A stretch of 64,000 bases of DNA, from positions 1,240,001-1,304,000 of the forward strand of contig NZ_SDHW01000001.1 of assembly GCF_004118265.1 (NCBI RefSeq), written 5' to 3'. Made by a program: the position numbers and the translations under genes. The notes under the pieces were generated by a model. The model ran no database searches, had not been told where the DNA came from, and worked only from the letters and a program-made list of their open reading frames with translations. Origin of the DNA: Lacibacter luteus (GTDB lineage: Bacteria > Bacteroidota > Bacteroidia > Chitinophagales > Chitinophagaceae). Positions 1 through 9,025 of this stretch are shown here, one piece after another (within the stretch, counting starts at the first letter, position 1; each line of letters begins with the position of its first letter).

Positions 1-98
1 GTTTATCGCTGATGATATTGGTACTGCTGTTTGTATTTTTTATTGAAGGAGGCGGACCAATTTCACTGGATGATTATTTCAGGCGAAATCCGAAATAG
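1..98 (+). CDS. C-terminal end of a DoxX-like membrane protein (partial)
   Basis: An open frame enters from the left edge (codons in phase with base 3) and stops at TAG 96-98. It encodes a very hydrophobic stretch, then GGGPISLDDYFRRNPK. A last membrane helix followed by a short G-G/P-x-S-L-D motif and a basic tail is the usual end of DoxX/DoxD-type four-helix membrane proteins. Only about 31 residues are visible, so the family call is inference. Confidence 0.5.
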   Translation, partial: LSLMILVLLFVFFIEGGGPISLDDYFRRNPK

Positions 99-144
99 CA
101 GCCCTTTCCTTTGTTGATTATTGACAGCTGTCTGCTGTGTGGCA

Positions 145-1371
145 TTACTGTGTCCTTAAAGCTTTTTTATGATGAAGTGAATAGAAGGCGACTCCTGCAC
201 TTGCAAGCATAAATACCGAGCCAAGCACAAATGGGGCGCCGGGAAAATATACCGGTGCTTTAGGGCCTGTAAACGCCGCAAAAATATTCGTCATCATAAT
301 AGGTCCAAGAATAGAACTAAAACTCATGAGTGCCGAAAGTGAGCCTTGCAATTCGCCTTGCTGATTAGCCGGTACTAAGCCCGTCATGATCGATTGCAAA
401 GCCGGGCCACAAATACCACCGAGGCAATAAGGAACGAGAAAAGCAAACATCATCCAGCTTTGTGTTGCTAATGCAAACAAGCCCATACCAAATGCATAAA
501 GTGCCAGACCGATGTAAATGCTTTTTTCGTTTCCAAGACGTGGGTTGACCACCCTTGTTAAACCCGCCTGCACTGCGCCTACCAGCAAACCAACAACAGC
601 CAGCGAAATACCGATCATCTTCGAATCCCATTTAAAACGTTCGATCGTAAAGAAACTCCAGTTACTGTGTACAGCATGGCTGCCGAGGTAAACCAAAAAA
701 AGAGCAATTACTAACCCGCCAATGGCAGGATACTGACGCAACCTGATAAGCGTAACAAAGGGCAGTGTTCGTACCCATTCGAACTTGCGTCTGTTTTCGG
801 GCTTTAACGATTCGGGGAGAACAAATAATCCATAAAGGAAATTCAACAAACACAAAGCAGCGGCCACCATAAATGGCACACGTGGACCAAAGCCGCCCAA
901 CAAACCACCTAAGGCGGGGCCAATTACAAAACCTAATCCAAATGCAGCACCGATCATGCCGAAATTCTTTGCACGGTCTTCGGGTGTGCTGATGTCGGCA
1001 ATGTAAGCAGAGGCAGCTGTAAAGCTTGCACCCGTAATACCTGCTACAATACGACCAATGAACAACCAACCTAATGTAGGTGCAAAAGCTAAAAAAAGAT
1101 AATCGACTGCAAAGCCAAACAGTGATGCAAGAATAACGGGTCGGCGACCATACCTGTCGCTGAGATTGCCCATTAACGGCGAAAACACAAACTGTGTAAT
1201 GGCAAATGCAAACAATAACCAACCACCAATCTGCGATGCCTTGCTTACATTGGCATGCCCCAACTCTTCAATAAGCTTGGGCATTACCGGAATAATGATG
1301 CCGAAACCAATAACATCAATAAGCATTGTAATGAAAATAAAACCGATAGCAGCGTTGCGGTTGGAGGCCAT
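145..1371 (-). CDS. MFS transporter, TetA-like (TCR) family
   Basis: A 408-residue, 12-helix major facilitator that probably exports a small molecule by proton antiport at the inner membrane. Visible hallmarks are the N-terminal IDVIGFGIIIPVMP helix, the loop 2-3 motif A GNLSDRYGRRPV (about residues 74-85), and motif C-like GFVIGPALGGLLGG in helix 5. These resemble class A/B tetracycline and general drug:H+ antiporters of usual length (about 400 residues). There is no TetR neighbour, so a drug substrate is not shown. A near-consensus -7 box (CATCTTTG) lies about 17 nt before the ATG. It is transcribed away from the DsbA-like gene's terminator. Confidence 0.85.
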   Translation of the reverse strand: MASNRNAAIGFIFITMLIDVIGFGIIIPVMPKLIEELGHANVSKASQIGGWLLFAFAITQFVFSPLMGNLSDRYGRRPVILASLFGFAVDYLFLAFAPTLGWLFIGRIVAGITGASFTAASAYIADISTPEDRAKNFGMIGAAFGLGFVIGPALGGLLGGFGPRVPFMVAAALCLLNFLYGLFVLPESLKPENRRKFEWVRTLPFVTLIRLRQYPAIGGLVIALFLVYLGSHAVHSNWSFFTIERFKWDSKMIGISLAVVGLLVGAVQAGLTRVVNPRLGNEKSIYIGLALYAFGMGLFALATQSWMMFAFLVPYCLGGICGPALQSIMTGLVPANQQGELQGSLSALMSFSSILGPIMMTNIFAAFTGPKAPVYFPGAPFVLGSVFMLASAGVAFYSLHHKKALRTQ

Positions 1372-1442
1372 AATTGATGATTAAGGTTGCAAAGATGATT
1401 GTTTAAAGAAAAAAGGCAGAAGTTTTTTTTCAACCTCTAACA

Positions 1443-1476
1443 AACAAAAAAGGCAATGGAATTACTCCATTGCCTT
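1443..1476 (-). terminator. Rho-independent terminator of the clpB/DsbA-like operon
   Basis: A perfect hairpin, AAGGCAATGGA (1450-1460) with TCCATTGCCTT (1466-1476), lies 20 bp beyond the stop of the DsbA-like gene. On the minus strand it is followed by a T-rich run. A-runs flank it on both sides, so it may work in both directions. Confidence 0.85.
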
Positions 1477-1496
1477 AAAAAAATTGCCACACTATT

Positions 1497-2078
1497 TTAT
1501 GCTCTTTTCTTAACCGCTGTTTTTGCAGCAGCTTTCTTTTGCTTTGTTAAGGGCTCAATTACTTTGCAAAATGCGCTGAGGTTTACCGGACCTTTGTAGG
1601 GCTCGCCGTTGATGTAGAAATAAGGTACATCTGTAATACCTTTATCGGCACCCTCCAGCAAATCGGCTCTTACGCTCCAGCCATATACCGAATCAACCAG
1701 CTTGGTTAAAAAGTTTTTATCGGTAACACCAACATCTTTTGCATAACCTTTTAAGCTGATAGTGCCCAGGTTGCGGCGGTGTGCAAACAAGGTGTTGTGC
1801 ATATCCCAGAATTTGCCTTCGCCTTCCTGTGCAGCACCAACAGAAGCTTCTGCAGCTTTTTGAGCACGCTGGTGAATACGTGTTAACGGAAAGTGACGGA
1901 AGTTAAACTGTACGCCGTCTTCAAACTTCTCCAGCAACTGATTAACCACTTCGTTTGCTTTTGCACAGGCTTCACTTTCATAATCGCCATACATTACCAG
2001 TTTCACCGGCGCTTTTTTATTTCCTACCCAAATGTCCTTTGGTGGTATTATTTCTATGTCCGTTGTTTTTTGTGCCAT
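1497..2078 (-). CDS. DsbA/thioredoxin-fold protein with a single active-site cysteine
   Basis: 193 residues with a DsbA-like (Thioredoxin_4) fold: the start PPKDIWVGNKKAPVKLVMYGDYE, a helical insertion, then a cis-Pro segment (TDVPYFYING). The usual C-x-x-C after GDYE is S35-E-A-C38, so the first, normally nucleophilic, Cys is missing. There is no signal peptide and the C-terminus is Lys/Ala rich, so it is probably cytoplasmic. It lies 48 bp downstream of clpB on the same strand and ends at a strong terminator, suggesting co-expression with the disaggregase. It may be a monothiol reductase or a glutathione S-transferase/isomerase-like protein rather than an oxidase. Confidence 0.75.
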   Translation of the reverse strand: MAQKTTDIEIIPPKDIWVGNKKAPVKLVMYGDYESEACAKANEVVNQLLEKFEDGVQFNFRHFPLTRIHQRAQKAAEASVGAAQEGEGKFWDMHNTLFAHRRNLGTISLKGYAKDVGVTDKNFLTKLVDSVYGWSVRADLLEGADKGITDVPYFYINGEPYKGPVNLSAFCKVIEPLTKQKKAAAKTAVKKRA

Positions 2079-2126
2079 GTTTGTTCCTTTTTTATGAATG
2101 ATGATTCAGTTGTTGCCGACCGACCA

Positions 2127-4769
2127 TTAGTTAACTGCTGCTTTTGTGTTTCCTTTTGCTGAGGCTGTATGCCCATTTTCATTTCTGAAAACAACTACAC
2201 CGTCAAACACGTCAACAATTACTTTTTGGCTACGGTCTACATCGCCTGATAAAATTTTCCGGCTTAAGCCATTTACAATTTCTTTTTGGATCAATCGCTT
2301 TAAGGGTCTTGCTCCAAACTGCGGGTCGAAACCATTTTCGGCCAGGAATTCAAGGGTGTAGTCAGAAAATTCCAGCTGTAAACCACTTTGGGCCACCAGT
2401 TTCTTCAGGTTATTTAGCTGAATGCGAATAATGGATTTGATTTCCTTTCGAAGTAAGGGTGCAAACATAATAATTTCATCCACACGATTCAAAAATTCGG
2501 GGCGAATGGTTTGTCGTAACAACGTCATAACTTCCAGTTTCGCTCTTTCTGCCGCCTTATCTATCTCATTTTCAGTGTTTACGCCTTCGTACGCCTCGGT
2601 AATCAAATGACTACCGATATTACTGGTCATAATGATGATAGTATTCTTAAAGTTTACCACACGGCCCTTATTATCGGTTAAGCGGCCATCGTCGAGTACC
2701 TGCAGCAACACGTTCCAAACATCGGGGTGGGCTTTTTCAATTTCATCGAGCAGCACCACGCTGTAGGGTTTGCGACGAACAGCCTCGGTGAGCTGACCAC
2801 CTTCATCGTAGCCCACGTAGCCCGGAGGTGCACCAACCAGGCGGGAAACAGTATGTTTTTCCTGGTACTCACTCATATCAATCCTCGTCATCATGCTCTC
2901 ATCATCAAACAGGTATTCGGCTAATGCTTTCGCCAATTCTGTTTTACCAACACCGGTTGTACCAAGAAAAATAAAGGAGCCAATCGGTTTCTTCGGATCG
3001 CTCAGCCCTGCCCTGCTTCTGCGGATGGCATCTGCCACAGCAGTGATCGCTTCATTCTGGCCAATTACACGATTATGCAACTCATCTTCCAGGTGCAATA
3101 ATTTTTCCCGTTCGCTCTGCATCATTTTAGAAACAGGAATACCTGTCATCTTAGCAATGTTCTCCGCAATATCTTCCGCATCCACTTCTTCCTTCAACAA
3201 ACGCTTTTCGCTGCTTGTAGCAAGCTGCTTGCTTAATTCTGCAATAATTGCTTCCTGCTCTTTTACTTTACCGTAACGGATTTCGGCCACTTTACCATAA
3301 TCACCTTCACGTTCTGCACGTTCGGCCTGGAGTTTTAAGTTTTCAATTTCGGCCTTTGCGCTTTGCACTTTCTCCACCAATTCTTTTTCCTCTTTCCATT
3401 TTGCCTTGAGTGTATCACGTTCAACAGAAAGATTAGCGATCTCTGTGTTCAGCTCTTTTAACTTCTGTTCATCACTTTCTCTTTTGATCGCTTCACGCTC
3501 AATTTCCAATTGACGGATCTGGCGCTCAAGTTTATCCAGTTCTTCGGGCATGCTGTTCATTTCCAAACGAAGCTTGGCTGCACTTTCATCGATGAGATCA
3601 ATTGCTTTATCGGGTAAGAAACGATCGGTGATGTAACGAACACTCAATTCAACTGCGGCAATAATTGCTTCGTCTTTAATACGTACATGATGGTGCGTTT
3701 CGTAACGGTCTTTTAACCCTCGAAGAATTGAAACAGCATCTTCCACACTTGGCTCATCGATCATCACTTTCTGGAAACGACGTTCGAGTGCTTTGTCTTT
3801 TTCAAAAAACTTCTGGTATTCGTTTAAGGTGGTGGCACCTATTGCACGCAATTCACCTCTTGCCAGTGCAGGCTTCAGGATGTTGGCTGCATCCATTGCG
3901 CCTTCGCCGCCGCCTGCACCAACAAGCGTATGAATTTCATCAATGAACAAAATAATTTCACCATCGCTGGTACTTACCTCTTTCACTACACTTTTCAAAC
4001 GTTCTTCAAACTCACCTTTATATTTTGCACCGGCAATGAGTTGCCCCATATCCAATGCATAAATGATCTTCGATTTTAAATTCTCCGGCACATCACCATT
4101 TACAATACGCATGGCCAAGCCTTCTGCAATGGCTGTTTTACCAACACCAGGTTCACCCACAAGAATGGGGTTGTTTTTACTACGGCGTGTTAAGATGTGT
4201 AACGTACGGCGTATCTCTTCATCACGACCAATAACAGGATCAAGCTTTCCTTGTCTGGCCATTTCAATTAAATTCTTTGCATACTTGTTGAGTGCATTGA
4301 ACTGTGTTTCCTGTGTTTGACTTTTTACGGTATCGCCTTTGCGCAAATCTTTAATTGCAGTTATCAACCCTTTTTCAGTTAAGCCTGCATCTTTCAACAG
4401 CTTTGCTGTAGAATCGTTACCCTGCACAATTGCCAATAACAAATGCTCGGGAGTAACAAACTCATCGCCAAAACTTTTTAATGCAGCACCTGCACGCAGC
4501 ACCACGCTGTTTGCCTCACGGCTGATGGATTGTGCAGCTTCTCCGCTCGTTTTAGGTAAACGATTAATTGCATCATCCAGTTTTGTTTCAACAAGATTGA
4601 TCGTAACATTATTCTTCTTCAATAAGTATTCAACCGGGCTCTCTTCCTGGTCGAGCAATGCTTTCAACAAATGCTCGGTTTCGATATTGGTATTTTGCAC
4701 ATTAAAGGCTAACTGCTGCGCCTGCTGCACTGCCTCTGCTGCTTTTATAGTGAAGTTTCCTAAATTCAT
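2127..4769 (-). CDS. clpB: ATP-dependent chaperone ClpB
   Basis: 880 residues, the normal length for the ClpB/Hsp104 disaggregase, a hexameric AAA+ machine that pulls proteins out of aggregates together with DnaK/DnaJ. In order: N-domain (1-145), AAA-1 with Walker [14 protein letters not shown] (about 203) and Walker B ILFIDEIH, the long coiled-coil M-domain (about 400-525, Glu/Lys/Leu rich), then AAA-2 with [14 protein letters not shown] (about 603) and [13 protein letters not shown]. The M-domain separates it from ClpA/ClpC. It heads an operon with the DsbA-like gene. No CIRCE element was seen upstream. The C-terminal tail [12 protein letters not shown] is slightly extended. Confidence 0.98.
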   Translation of the reverse strand: MNLGNFTIKAAEAVQQAQQLAFNVQNTNIETEHLLKALLDQEESPVEYLLKKNNVTINLVETKLDDAINRLPKTSGEAAQSISREANSVVLRAGAALKSFGDEFVTPEHLLLAIVQGNDSTAKLLKDAGLTEKGLITAIKDLRKGDTVKSQTQETQFNALNKYAKNLIEMARQGKLDPVIGRDEEIRRTLHILTRRSKNNPILVGEPGVGKTAIAEGLAMRIVNGDVPENLKSKIIYALDMGQLIAGAKYKGEFEERLKSVVKEVSTSDGEIILFIDEIHTLVGAGGGEGAMDAANILKPALARGELRAIGATTLNEYQKFFEKDKALERRFQKVMIDEPSVEDAVSILRGLKDRYETHHHVRIKDEAIIAAVELSVRYITDRFLPDKAIDLIDESAAKLRLEMNSMPEELDKLERQIRQLEIEREAIKRESDEQKLKELNTEIANLSVERDTLKAKWKEEKELVEKVQSAKAEIENLKLQAERAEREGDYGKVAEIRYGKVKEQEAIIAELSKQLATSSEKRLLKEEVDAEDIAENIAKMTGIPVSKMMQSEREKLLHLEDELHNRVIGQNEAITAVADAIRRSRAGLSDPKKPIGSFIFLGTTGVGKTELAKALAEYLFDDESMMTRIDMSEYQEKHTVSRLVGAPPGYVGYDEGGQLTEAVRRKPYSVVLLDEIEKAHPDVWNVLLQVLDDGRLTDNKGRVVNFKNTIIIMTSNIGSHLITEAYEGVNTENEIDKAAERAKLEVMTLLRQTIRPEFLNRVDEIIMFAPLLRKEIKSIIRIQLNNLKKLVAQSGLQLEFSDYTLEFLAENGFDPQFGARPLKRLIQKEIVNGLSRKILSGDVDRSQKVIVDVFDGVVVFRNENGHTASAKGNTKAAVN

Positions 4770-4828
4770 AGTTCCATTGTTTTAAACATTGTTCTCAAAT
4801 CACAATCCAATAAAAAAAATCAGAAAGA

Positions 4829-5974
4829 ATGTCATTTAATCGCTTCAACATCCGCCCCAAAGTCAGTGCCAGTCTTGTTTTTCTGTTATTCTTTCAGTTT
4901 GCTTTTGCCCAACAGGATTTCAGCAAGGTGAACGATTGGGTAAATACCAATCTTACCGACTTAGGCGGCCGGGCTGTATTAATGATCTATAAGGATGGAA
5001 AATTTGTATACACACAAAACTTTAACAATTTAACTAAAGCACAGCAGAACCGTGGAAAGATCAAAGCCAAAGTGCAGGGCAAGGATGTGGAAGATGTGTT
5101 GCAGGATTATACCACTACTACACGTGAACGTATTGCCAGCAGCAGCAAATGGCTGACTGCTGCATTACTGATGACATATATTGATGAGAACAAAGTTCGC
5201 CTGACCGACTCCGTTGGTAAATTTCTTCCTGTAATGACAAAGTATGGCAAAGGCGGCATTAAAGTATGGCAATGCTTAAATCATACAACAGGTATTAAAA
5301 GCGGTGGTTTGCGTGATATGCTTGGAGGAATGAAAAACGTAAAAACAATGTTTGAAGCCATTGAACAAATTGCCATGTTGCCGATGGAAGGCACACCCGG
5401 CAAATATTTTCATTACAGTAACACCGGTTTACAAATCGTTGCAGCCATTATTGAAAAAGTAAGTGAAAAAGATTTTGAAACTGCTTTCAAGGAACGCATT
5501 GCCGATCCGCTTGAAATGAAGAATACCGATTTTGGAAAGAATGGAGTACCACTTGCAGCAGGCGGAGCTTACAGCACTCCGGAAGATTATATGAATTTCC
5601 TGATCATGTTATTAAATGAAGGAGAGTTCAATGGCAAACGCATTATCAGCAAAGCATTGGTGAATGAAATGCAGAAAAACCGCTTAAGCCGTGATGTTGA
5701 ATTAGCATATTCACCTGAAGAAGCAGGCAACTGGGGTTATGGTTTTGGTGAATGGATCATTGATGCGCCATTGGCGGTGAGTGAAAAGAAAGATGCGATG
5801 CCGGTTTCGAAACGAGGCGTTGCCGTAAGCAGCCCCGGATTGTTTGGAAGTTTCCCCTGGATCGATAATGATAAAAAGTATTGTGCGTTTTTGTTTGTGT
5901 ACAATTTAAAAAACAATGGGCGACATGAAAAGTATAGAGAGTTGAAGGGATTAGTGGATAATGTTATGAGGTAA
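4829..5974 (+). CDS. Serine hydrolase, beta-lactamase/PBP4-like fold, secreted
   Basis: 381 residues with a signal peptide ending FQFAFAQ (about residue 28), then a class C beta-lactamase-like domain. Catalytic signatures are S104-S-S-K107 (SxxK) and Y196-S-N198 (YxN). The third motif is probably in the C-terminal region (AVSSPGLFGSFPWID). Such proteins are esterases, D-amino peptidases or carboxypeptidases in the periplasm; the substrate cannot be read from the sequence. It is transcribed divergently from clpB across about 60 bp. A homologue at 19293 keeps the fold but has lost these catalytic residues. Confidence 0.88.
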   Translation: MSFNRFNIRPKVSASLVFLLFFQFAFAQQDFSKVNDWVNTNLTDLGGRAVLMIYKDGKFVYTQNFNNLTKAQQNRGKIKAKVQGKDVEDVLQDYTTTTRERIASSSKWLTAALLMTYIDENKVRLTDSVGKFLPVMTKYGKGGIKVWQCLNHTTGIKSGGLRDMLGGMKNVKTMFEAIEQIAMLPMEGTPGKYFHYSNTGLQIVAAIIEKVSEKDFETAFKERIADPLEMKNTDFGKNGVPLAAGGAYSTPEDYMNFLIMLLNEGEFNGKRIISKALVNEMQKNRLSRDVELAYSPEEAGNWGYGFGEWIIDAPLAVSEKKDAMPVSKRGVAVSSPGLFGSFPWIDNDKKYCAFLFVYNLKNNGRHEKYRELKGLVDNVMR

Positions 5975-6054
5975 ATAACAAGATATAAAAAGTCTCCATA
6001 TTTTTCTGCGGAGGTTTATGTAACAGTAGATCATTTTGCATCAACCTATAAATT

Positions 6055-6678
6055 ATGAAACATAACCTTTTAACATTTGCACTATTCTTTCTCTACGTAA
6101 CAGCTCTTGGACAGGTAAAAAAGGACTTAAATATAAAATATAAACTGCGGGGGCAAATCTATGCTCACTCAAGCATTGAAGACACAACTGCAGCGGGTGG
6201 TTTCGGCAGTTCGGATAATCTCGCAAAGCAAATTAATGACAGTATAATTTTCGATGAAACTGGAATATTTTTAAAGATTGATACAACAAAAATTGTAAGT
6301 ATCGCAGACAAATTCAATGGCTACAATCTATTTTTAGGAAATAAGACTGACACTATTTTAAAACTTGAAGCCTCCGACAGTAGGCTTTCGATTATTGCAG
6401 AGGCTTTTTATAAGAACGAATGGCAAGCAATTGAATACTTGCCAAGCAGTTGGTGTGGAAATAGTTATCACAATGTTTATTTAAAGACAAATCAATTCTG
6501 GGCTTTTGTTATTCCAAGGTTTACTGGAAAAATAAAGACGAAAATCAGATATAAGCTATTAATTTCAAAAGGCAACTACATTTATTCGAATGAAATAAAT
6601 GCAAGTATAAACAAAGGACAATTGACAGAAAAACAAGGGCACAAATCTCAAGGTCTTATGGATCCTTACATTGACTAA
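6055..6678 (+). CDS. Unknown secreted protein, AT-rich gene
   Basis: 207 residues that I do not recognise. An N-terminal signal peptide (HNLLTFALFFLYVTALGQ) predicts export. The rest looks like a beta-rich domain, with FDETGIFLKIDTTKIVS and a C-terminal half alternating Tyr/Ile strands (IPRFTGKIKTKIRYKLLIS). The gene and the following spacer are clearly richer in A/T and in AAA/ATA codons than the flanking genes, which fits recent acquisition. It stands alone, with no operon partner on either side. Confidence 0.7.
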   Translation: MKHNLLTFALFFLYVTALGQVKKDLNIKYKLRGQIYAHSSIEDTTAAGGFGSSDNLAKQINDSIIFDETGIFLKIDTTKIVSIADKFNGYNLFLGNKTDTILKLEASDSRLSIIAEAFYKNEWQAIEYLPSSWCGNSYHNVYLKTNQFWAFVIPRFTGKIKTKIRYKLLISKGNYIYSNEINASINKGQLTEKQGHKSQGLMDPYID

Positions 6679-6706
6679 AACCCTGCCTAAAAAAATTAAT
6701 TAGTTT

Positions 6707-6838
6707 TTACTTGTAATCGTTCTTGTCTGTCCTTATTTCATGCGACACAAACCGAAGCATGTCACTCATTAGCACTTTTCCTTCTGCAATTCTTTCAATA
6801 GAATTATTGACAATTCCTACTGCTTTTATATAAAGCAT
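6707..6838 (-). CDS. Candidate small ORF, 43 residues, unknown
   Basis: A 44-codon frame with an ATG lies antisense in the spacer after the AT-rich gene. The product begins MLYIKAVGIVNNSIERIAEG and continues with SDMLRFVSHEI and a charged tail. Codon use looks protein-like (GCA, GAA, GGA, ATT), and the hydrophobic/charged alternation suggests one helix. There is no recognisable domain and no clear promoter. It could be a real small protein, a remnant of the same imported segment, or chance. Confidence 0.25.
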   Translation of the reverse strand: MLYIKAVGIVNNSIERIAEGKVLMSDMLRFVSHEIRTDKNDYK

Positions 6839-6933
6839 CAAATTTCGAAATAGTGAAATTTACTTAAACGGCTAACACTTATTCAACAACCTCCTCTATT
6901 TCTCTTTATATTTAATGACTTAAAACAATTAAT

Positions 6934-7440
6934 ATGAAAAAGATTTTCCTCAGCAACATCTTTTATGCATTAACGATTCCCTGCCTCCTTCTTTTTTCAT
7001 TTACCACAGTAACTTACCGGGCTAATTTTTCCGGCGAATGGAAATTAGATGAATCAAAAAGTGAATTAGGCAATGCTGCCGGGCGCACAGCACGCTCATT
7101 AAAAGCAGAACAAAAAGAAAATGATTTAACCATCAGCAGAACAACTCCCGGTTTTAATGGCGGTAACCCGGTTACTACTACATTTACAGTAACCTACGAT
7201 GGTAAAACGACAGAATCAGAAGGTTTTGGTGGATCAAAAAGAAAATCAACTGCAAAATGGTCGGATGACGGATCAACACTCACCATCAACAGCGTTATGA
7301 CCTTTGAAAGAGATGGTCAGACAATGGAATTTAAATCAGTTGAAACATGGTCGCTCACAAGCGAAGGTTTACTTTCAGTTGTTACGCAAACCACTTCTTC
7401 ACGTGGCGAATCAACAACAAAAGCAGTTTACAGTAAGTAA
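6934..7440 (+). CDS. Unknown secreted lipocalin-like protein
   Basis: 168 residues with a signal peptide (residues 1-28, IPCLLLFSFTTVTY), then FSGEWKLDESKSELG. This opening is typical of small secreted beta-barrel or lipocalin-like proteins of Bacteroidota in which a W-x-L/W-x-x-D strand starts the barrel. The rest is alternating polar strands (TTTFTVTYDGK, STAKWSDDGSTLTINS, METW-like turns). No enzyme motif is visible. A strong terminator hairpin follows directly. A ligand-binding or envelope-stress role is guesswork. Confidence 0.75.
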   Translation: MKKIFLSNIFYALTIPCLLLFSFTTVTYRANFSGEWKLDESKSELGNAAGRTARSLKAEQKENDLTISRTTPGFNGGNPVTTTFTVTYDGKTTESEGFGGSKRKSTAKWSDDGSTLTINSVMTFERDGQTMEFKSVETWSLTSEGLLSVVTQTTSSRGESTTKAVYSK

Positions 7441-7458
7441 AAAAAATATACCCATCAT

Positions 7459-7492
7459 CAAACGCCACTGCATTGCAGTGGCGTTTGTGTTT
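7459..7492 (+). terminator. Rho-independent terminator
   Basis: A perfect inverted repeat, CAAACGCCACTGC / GCAGTGGCGTTTG, with a 3-nt loop lies about 20 bp after the stop of the gene ending at 7440. A GTGTTTGT tract follows. Confidence 0.8.
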
Positions 7493-7586
7493 GTAAAATA
7501 CTGTTGTATATTTAAGTACCTGGCTTTATGATCAACACCTGGTGATATTCCCTGCCTCAACATCATTTATTATTAAGTAAACTTTT

Positions 7587-9011
7587 ATGCAGCCATCAAT
7601 TGAAGATCTGAGAAAAGTTATTGCATTCAGCGATCTGCCTGATGAACATTTGCAATGGATCATCGATCGTTCGAAATACGAAGAATACCAGGATGGCGAT
7701 ATCATTGTAAAATATGGCGACCCGGCCGAAGTGATGTGGATTGCATTGGAAGGAAAAGTTACGTTCTACATGTACATTAACGGACGACAGGTTTATTATT
7801 TTACGTTTGAAAATACCAGTACCACCGGGGGCGTGGGTGGATTACTGCCATACTCTAGAATGAAAACAATGCCCGGCTATTCCTATGCCTTGGGCGATGT
7901 AAAAATGCTGCGTCTTCATAAAGATCATTTTCATGAGCTGGAATTATTAAATCCTGATCTCATTCAACGGCTCATTGGTTACATGACCGAACGTGCAAGA
8001 ATATTTGCCACCACACAATTGCAACACGAAAAGATCGACGCACTAGGTAATCTTGCAGCCGGCATTGCACATGAGTTAAATAATCCGGCAGCAGCCATCA
8101 GCGGTATTGCCGACGAGCTTACAAAACGTGTAACACGCAATTACATACTTACCAGGCAATTGCTCGATTGCAATATGACAGCTGAGCACATTCAAACCAT
8201 TCATTCAATCATTGAAAAAAAGGAAACCACAATAACAGAAATAACCAAGCACACTACCATGCAACGGATACAGGCCGAAGATGATATTGAAGACTGGCTG
8301 GAGAGCAACGGTATAAAGCAACGTGAAGCAGCAGAGACCTTTGCTGAATTTGGACTTTCGTTAGATGAACTGGAACAGATACGTACTGATGCAGGAGCAG
8401 ATGCATTTACACGTGTAGTTCCGTGGTTGGAAAATCTCATCAGTTCGCAAAAAATGATCAAGGATCTCAGCGATGCTTCAGATCGTATTTCAAAGTTGGT
8501 TGCTTCTATTAAAAGTCATGTGCACATGGATCGCACAAACGATCTGCAAACAACCAATGTTCATACTGATATTGAAAACACATTAACACTGCTCGGATTT
8601 AAGTTGCGTGGAAAGAATATTGAAGTGGTGAAAAAGTTTTGTGCTGATATGCCCGTAGTGCCTGCTTATGTTGGCGAACTGAACCAGGTGTGGACGAACT
8701 TAATTGACAATGCTATTTTCGCCTTAGAACAAAACGGAATACTTACCATTGAAACAACCTGCACTTCAAAAGATGTAACAGTTGCGATCATCGACAATGG
8801 AAAAGGTATTCCAAAAGAAATTGCTTCCCGCATTTTTGATCCGTTCTTCACCACCAAGAAAGTGGGCGAAGGCACTGGCATTGGATTAGATATTGTAAAC
8901 CGCATCATTAAAAGGCATAATGCTGATATAAAAGTTGAATCAGCGCCCGGCAGAACAGTGTTTAAAGTTTGTATTCCACTATCGCAACAAATCATATCAC
9001 ACAATCAATAG
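7587..9011 (+). CDS. Cytoplasmic sensor histidine kinase with cNMP-binding-type sensor
   Basis: 474 residues with no membrane segment. Residues 10-140 form a CRP/cNMP-binding-type beta-roll (SDLPDEHLQWII, GDIIVKYGDPAEVMWIALEG). The ligand-loop region is GGVGGLLPYSRMKTMPG, not the canonical GE-x(6)-R-A-A/T, so the ligand is uncertain. The DHp helix follows with H162 (LAAGIAHELNNP), then a helical insertion of about 130 residues, then HATPase: N-box NQVWTNLIDNAIFAL, G1 DNGKGIP, G2 GEGTGIGLDIV. It lies 14 bp before a receiver-thioredoxin-reductase fusion, its obvious partner, so the pair probably links a cytoplasmic signal to a flavin redox enzyme. Confidence 0.9.
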   Translation: MQPSIEDLRKVIAFSDLPDEHLQWIIDRSKYEEYQDGDIIVKYGDPAEVMWIALEGKVTFYMYINGRQVYYFTFENTSTTGGVGGLLPYSRMKTMPGYSYALGDVKMLRLHKDHFHELELLNPDLIQRLIGYMTERARIFATTQLQHEKIDALGNLAAGIAHELNNPAAAISGIADELTKRVTRNYILTRQLLDCNMTAEHIQTIHSIIEKKETTITEITKHTTMQRIQAEDDIEDWLESNGIKQREAAETFAEFGLSLDELEQIRTDAGADAFTRVVPWLENLISSQKMIKDLSDASDRISKLVASIKSHVHMDRTNDLQTTNVHTDIENTLTLLGFKLRGKNIEVVKKFCADMPVVPAYVGELNQVWTNLIDNAIFALEQNGILTIETTCTSKDVTVAIIDNGKGIPKEIASRIFDPFFTTKKVGEGTGIGLDIVNRIIKRHNADIKVESAPGRTVFKVCIPLSQQIISHNQ

Positions 9012-9025
9012 CATAAACAAAAAAG

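Noticed and set aside
662-1222. Long overlapping open frame on the minus strand
   Set aside because: It is a shadow of the MFS gene in another frame, with Cys-rich unusual composition.
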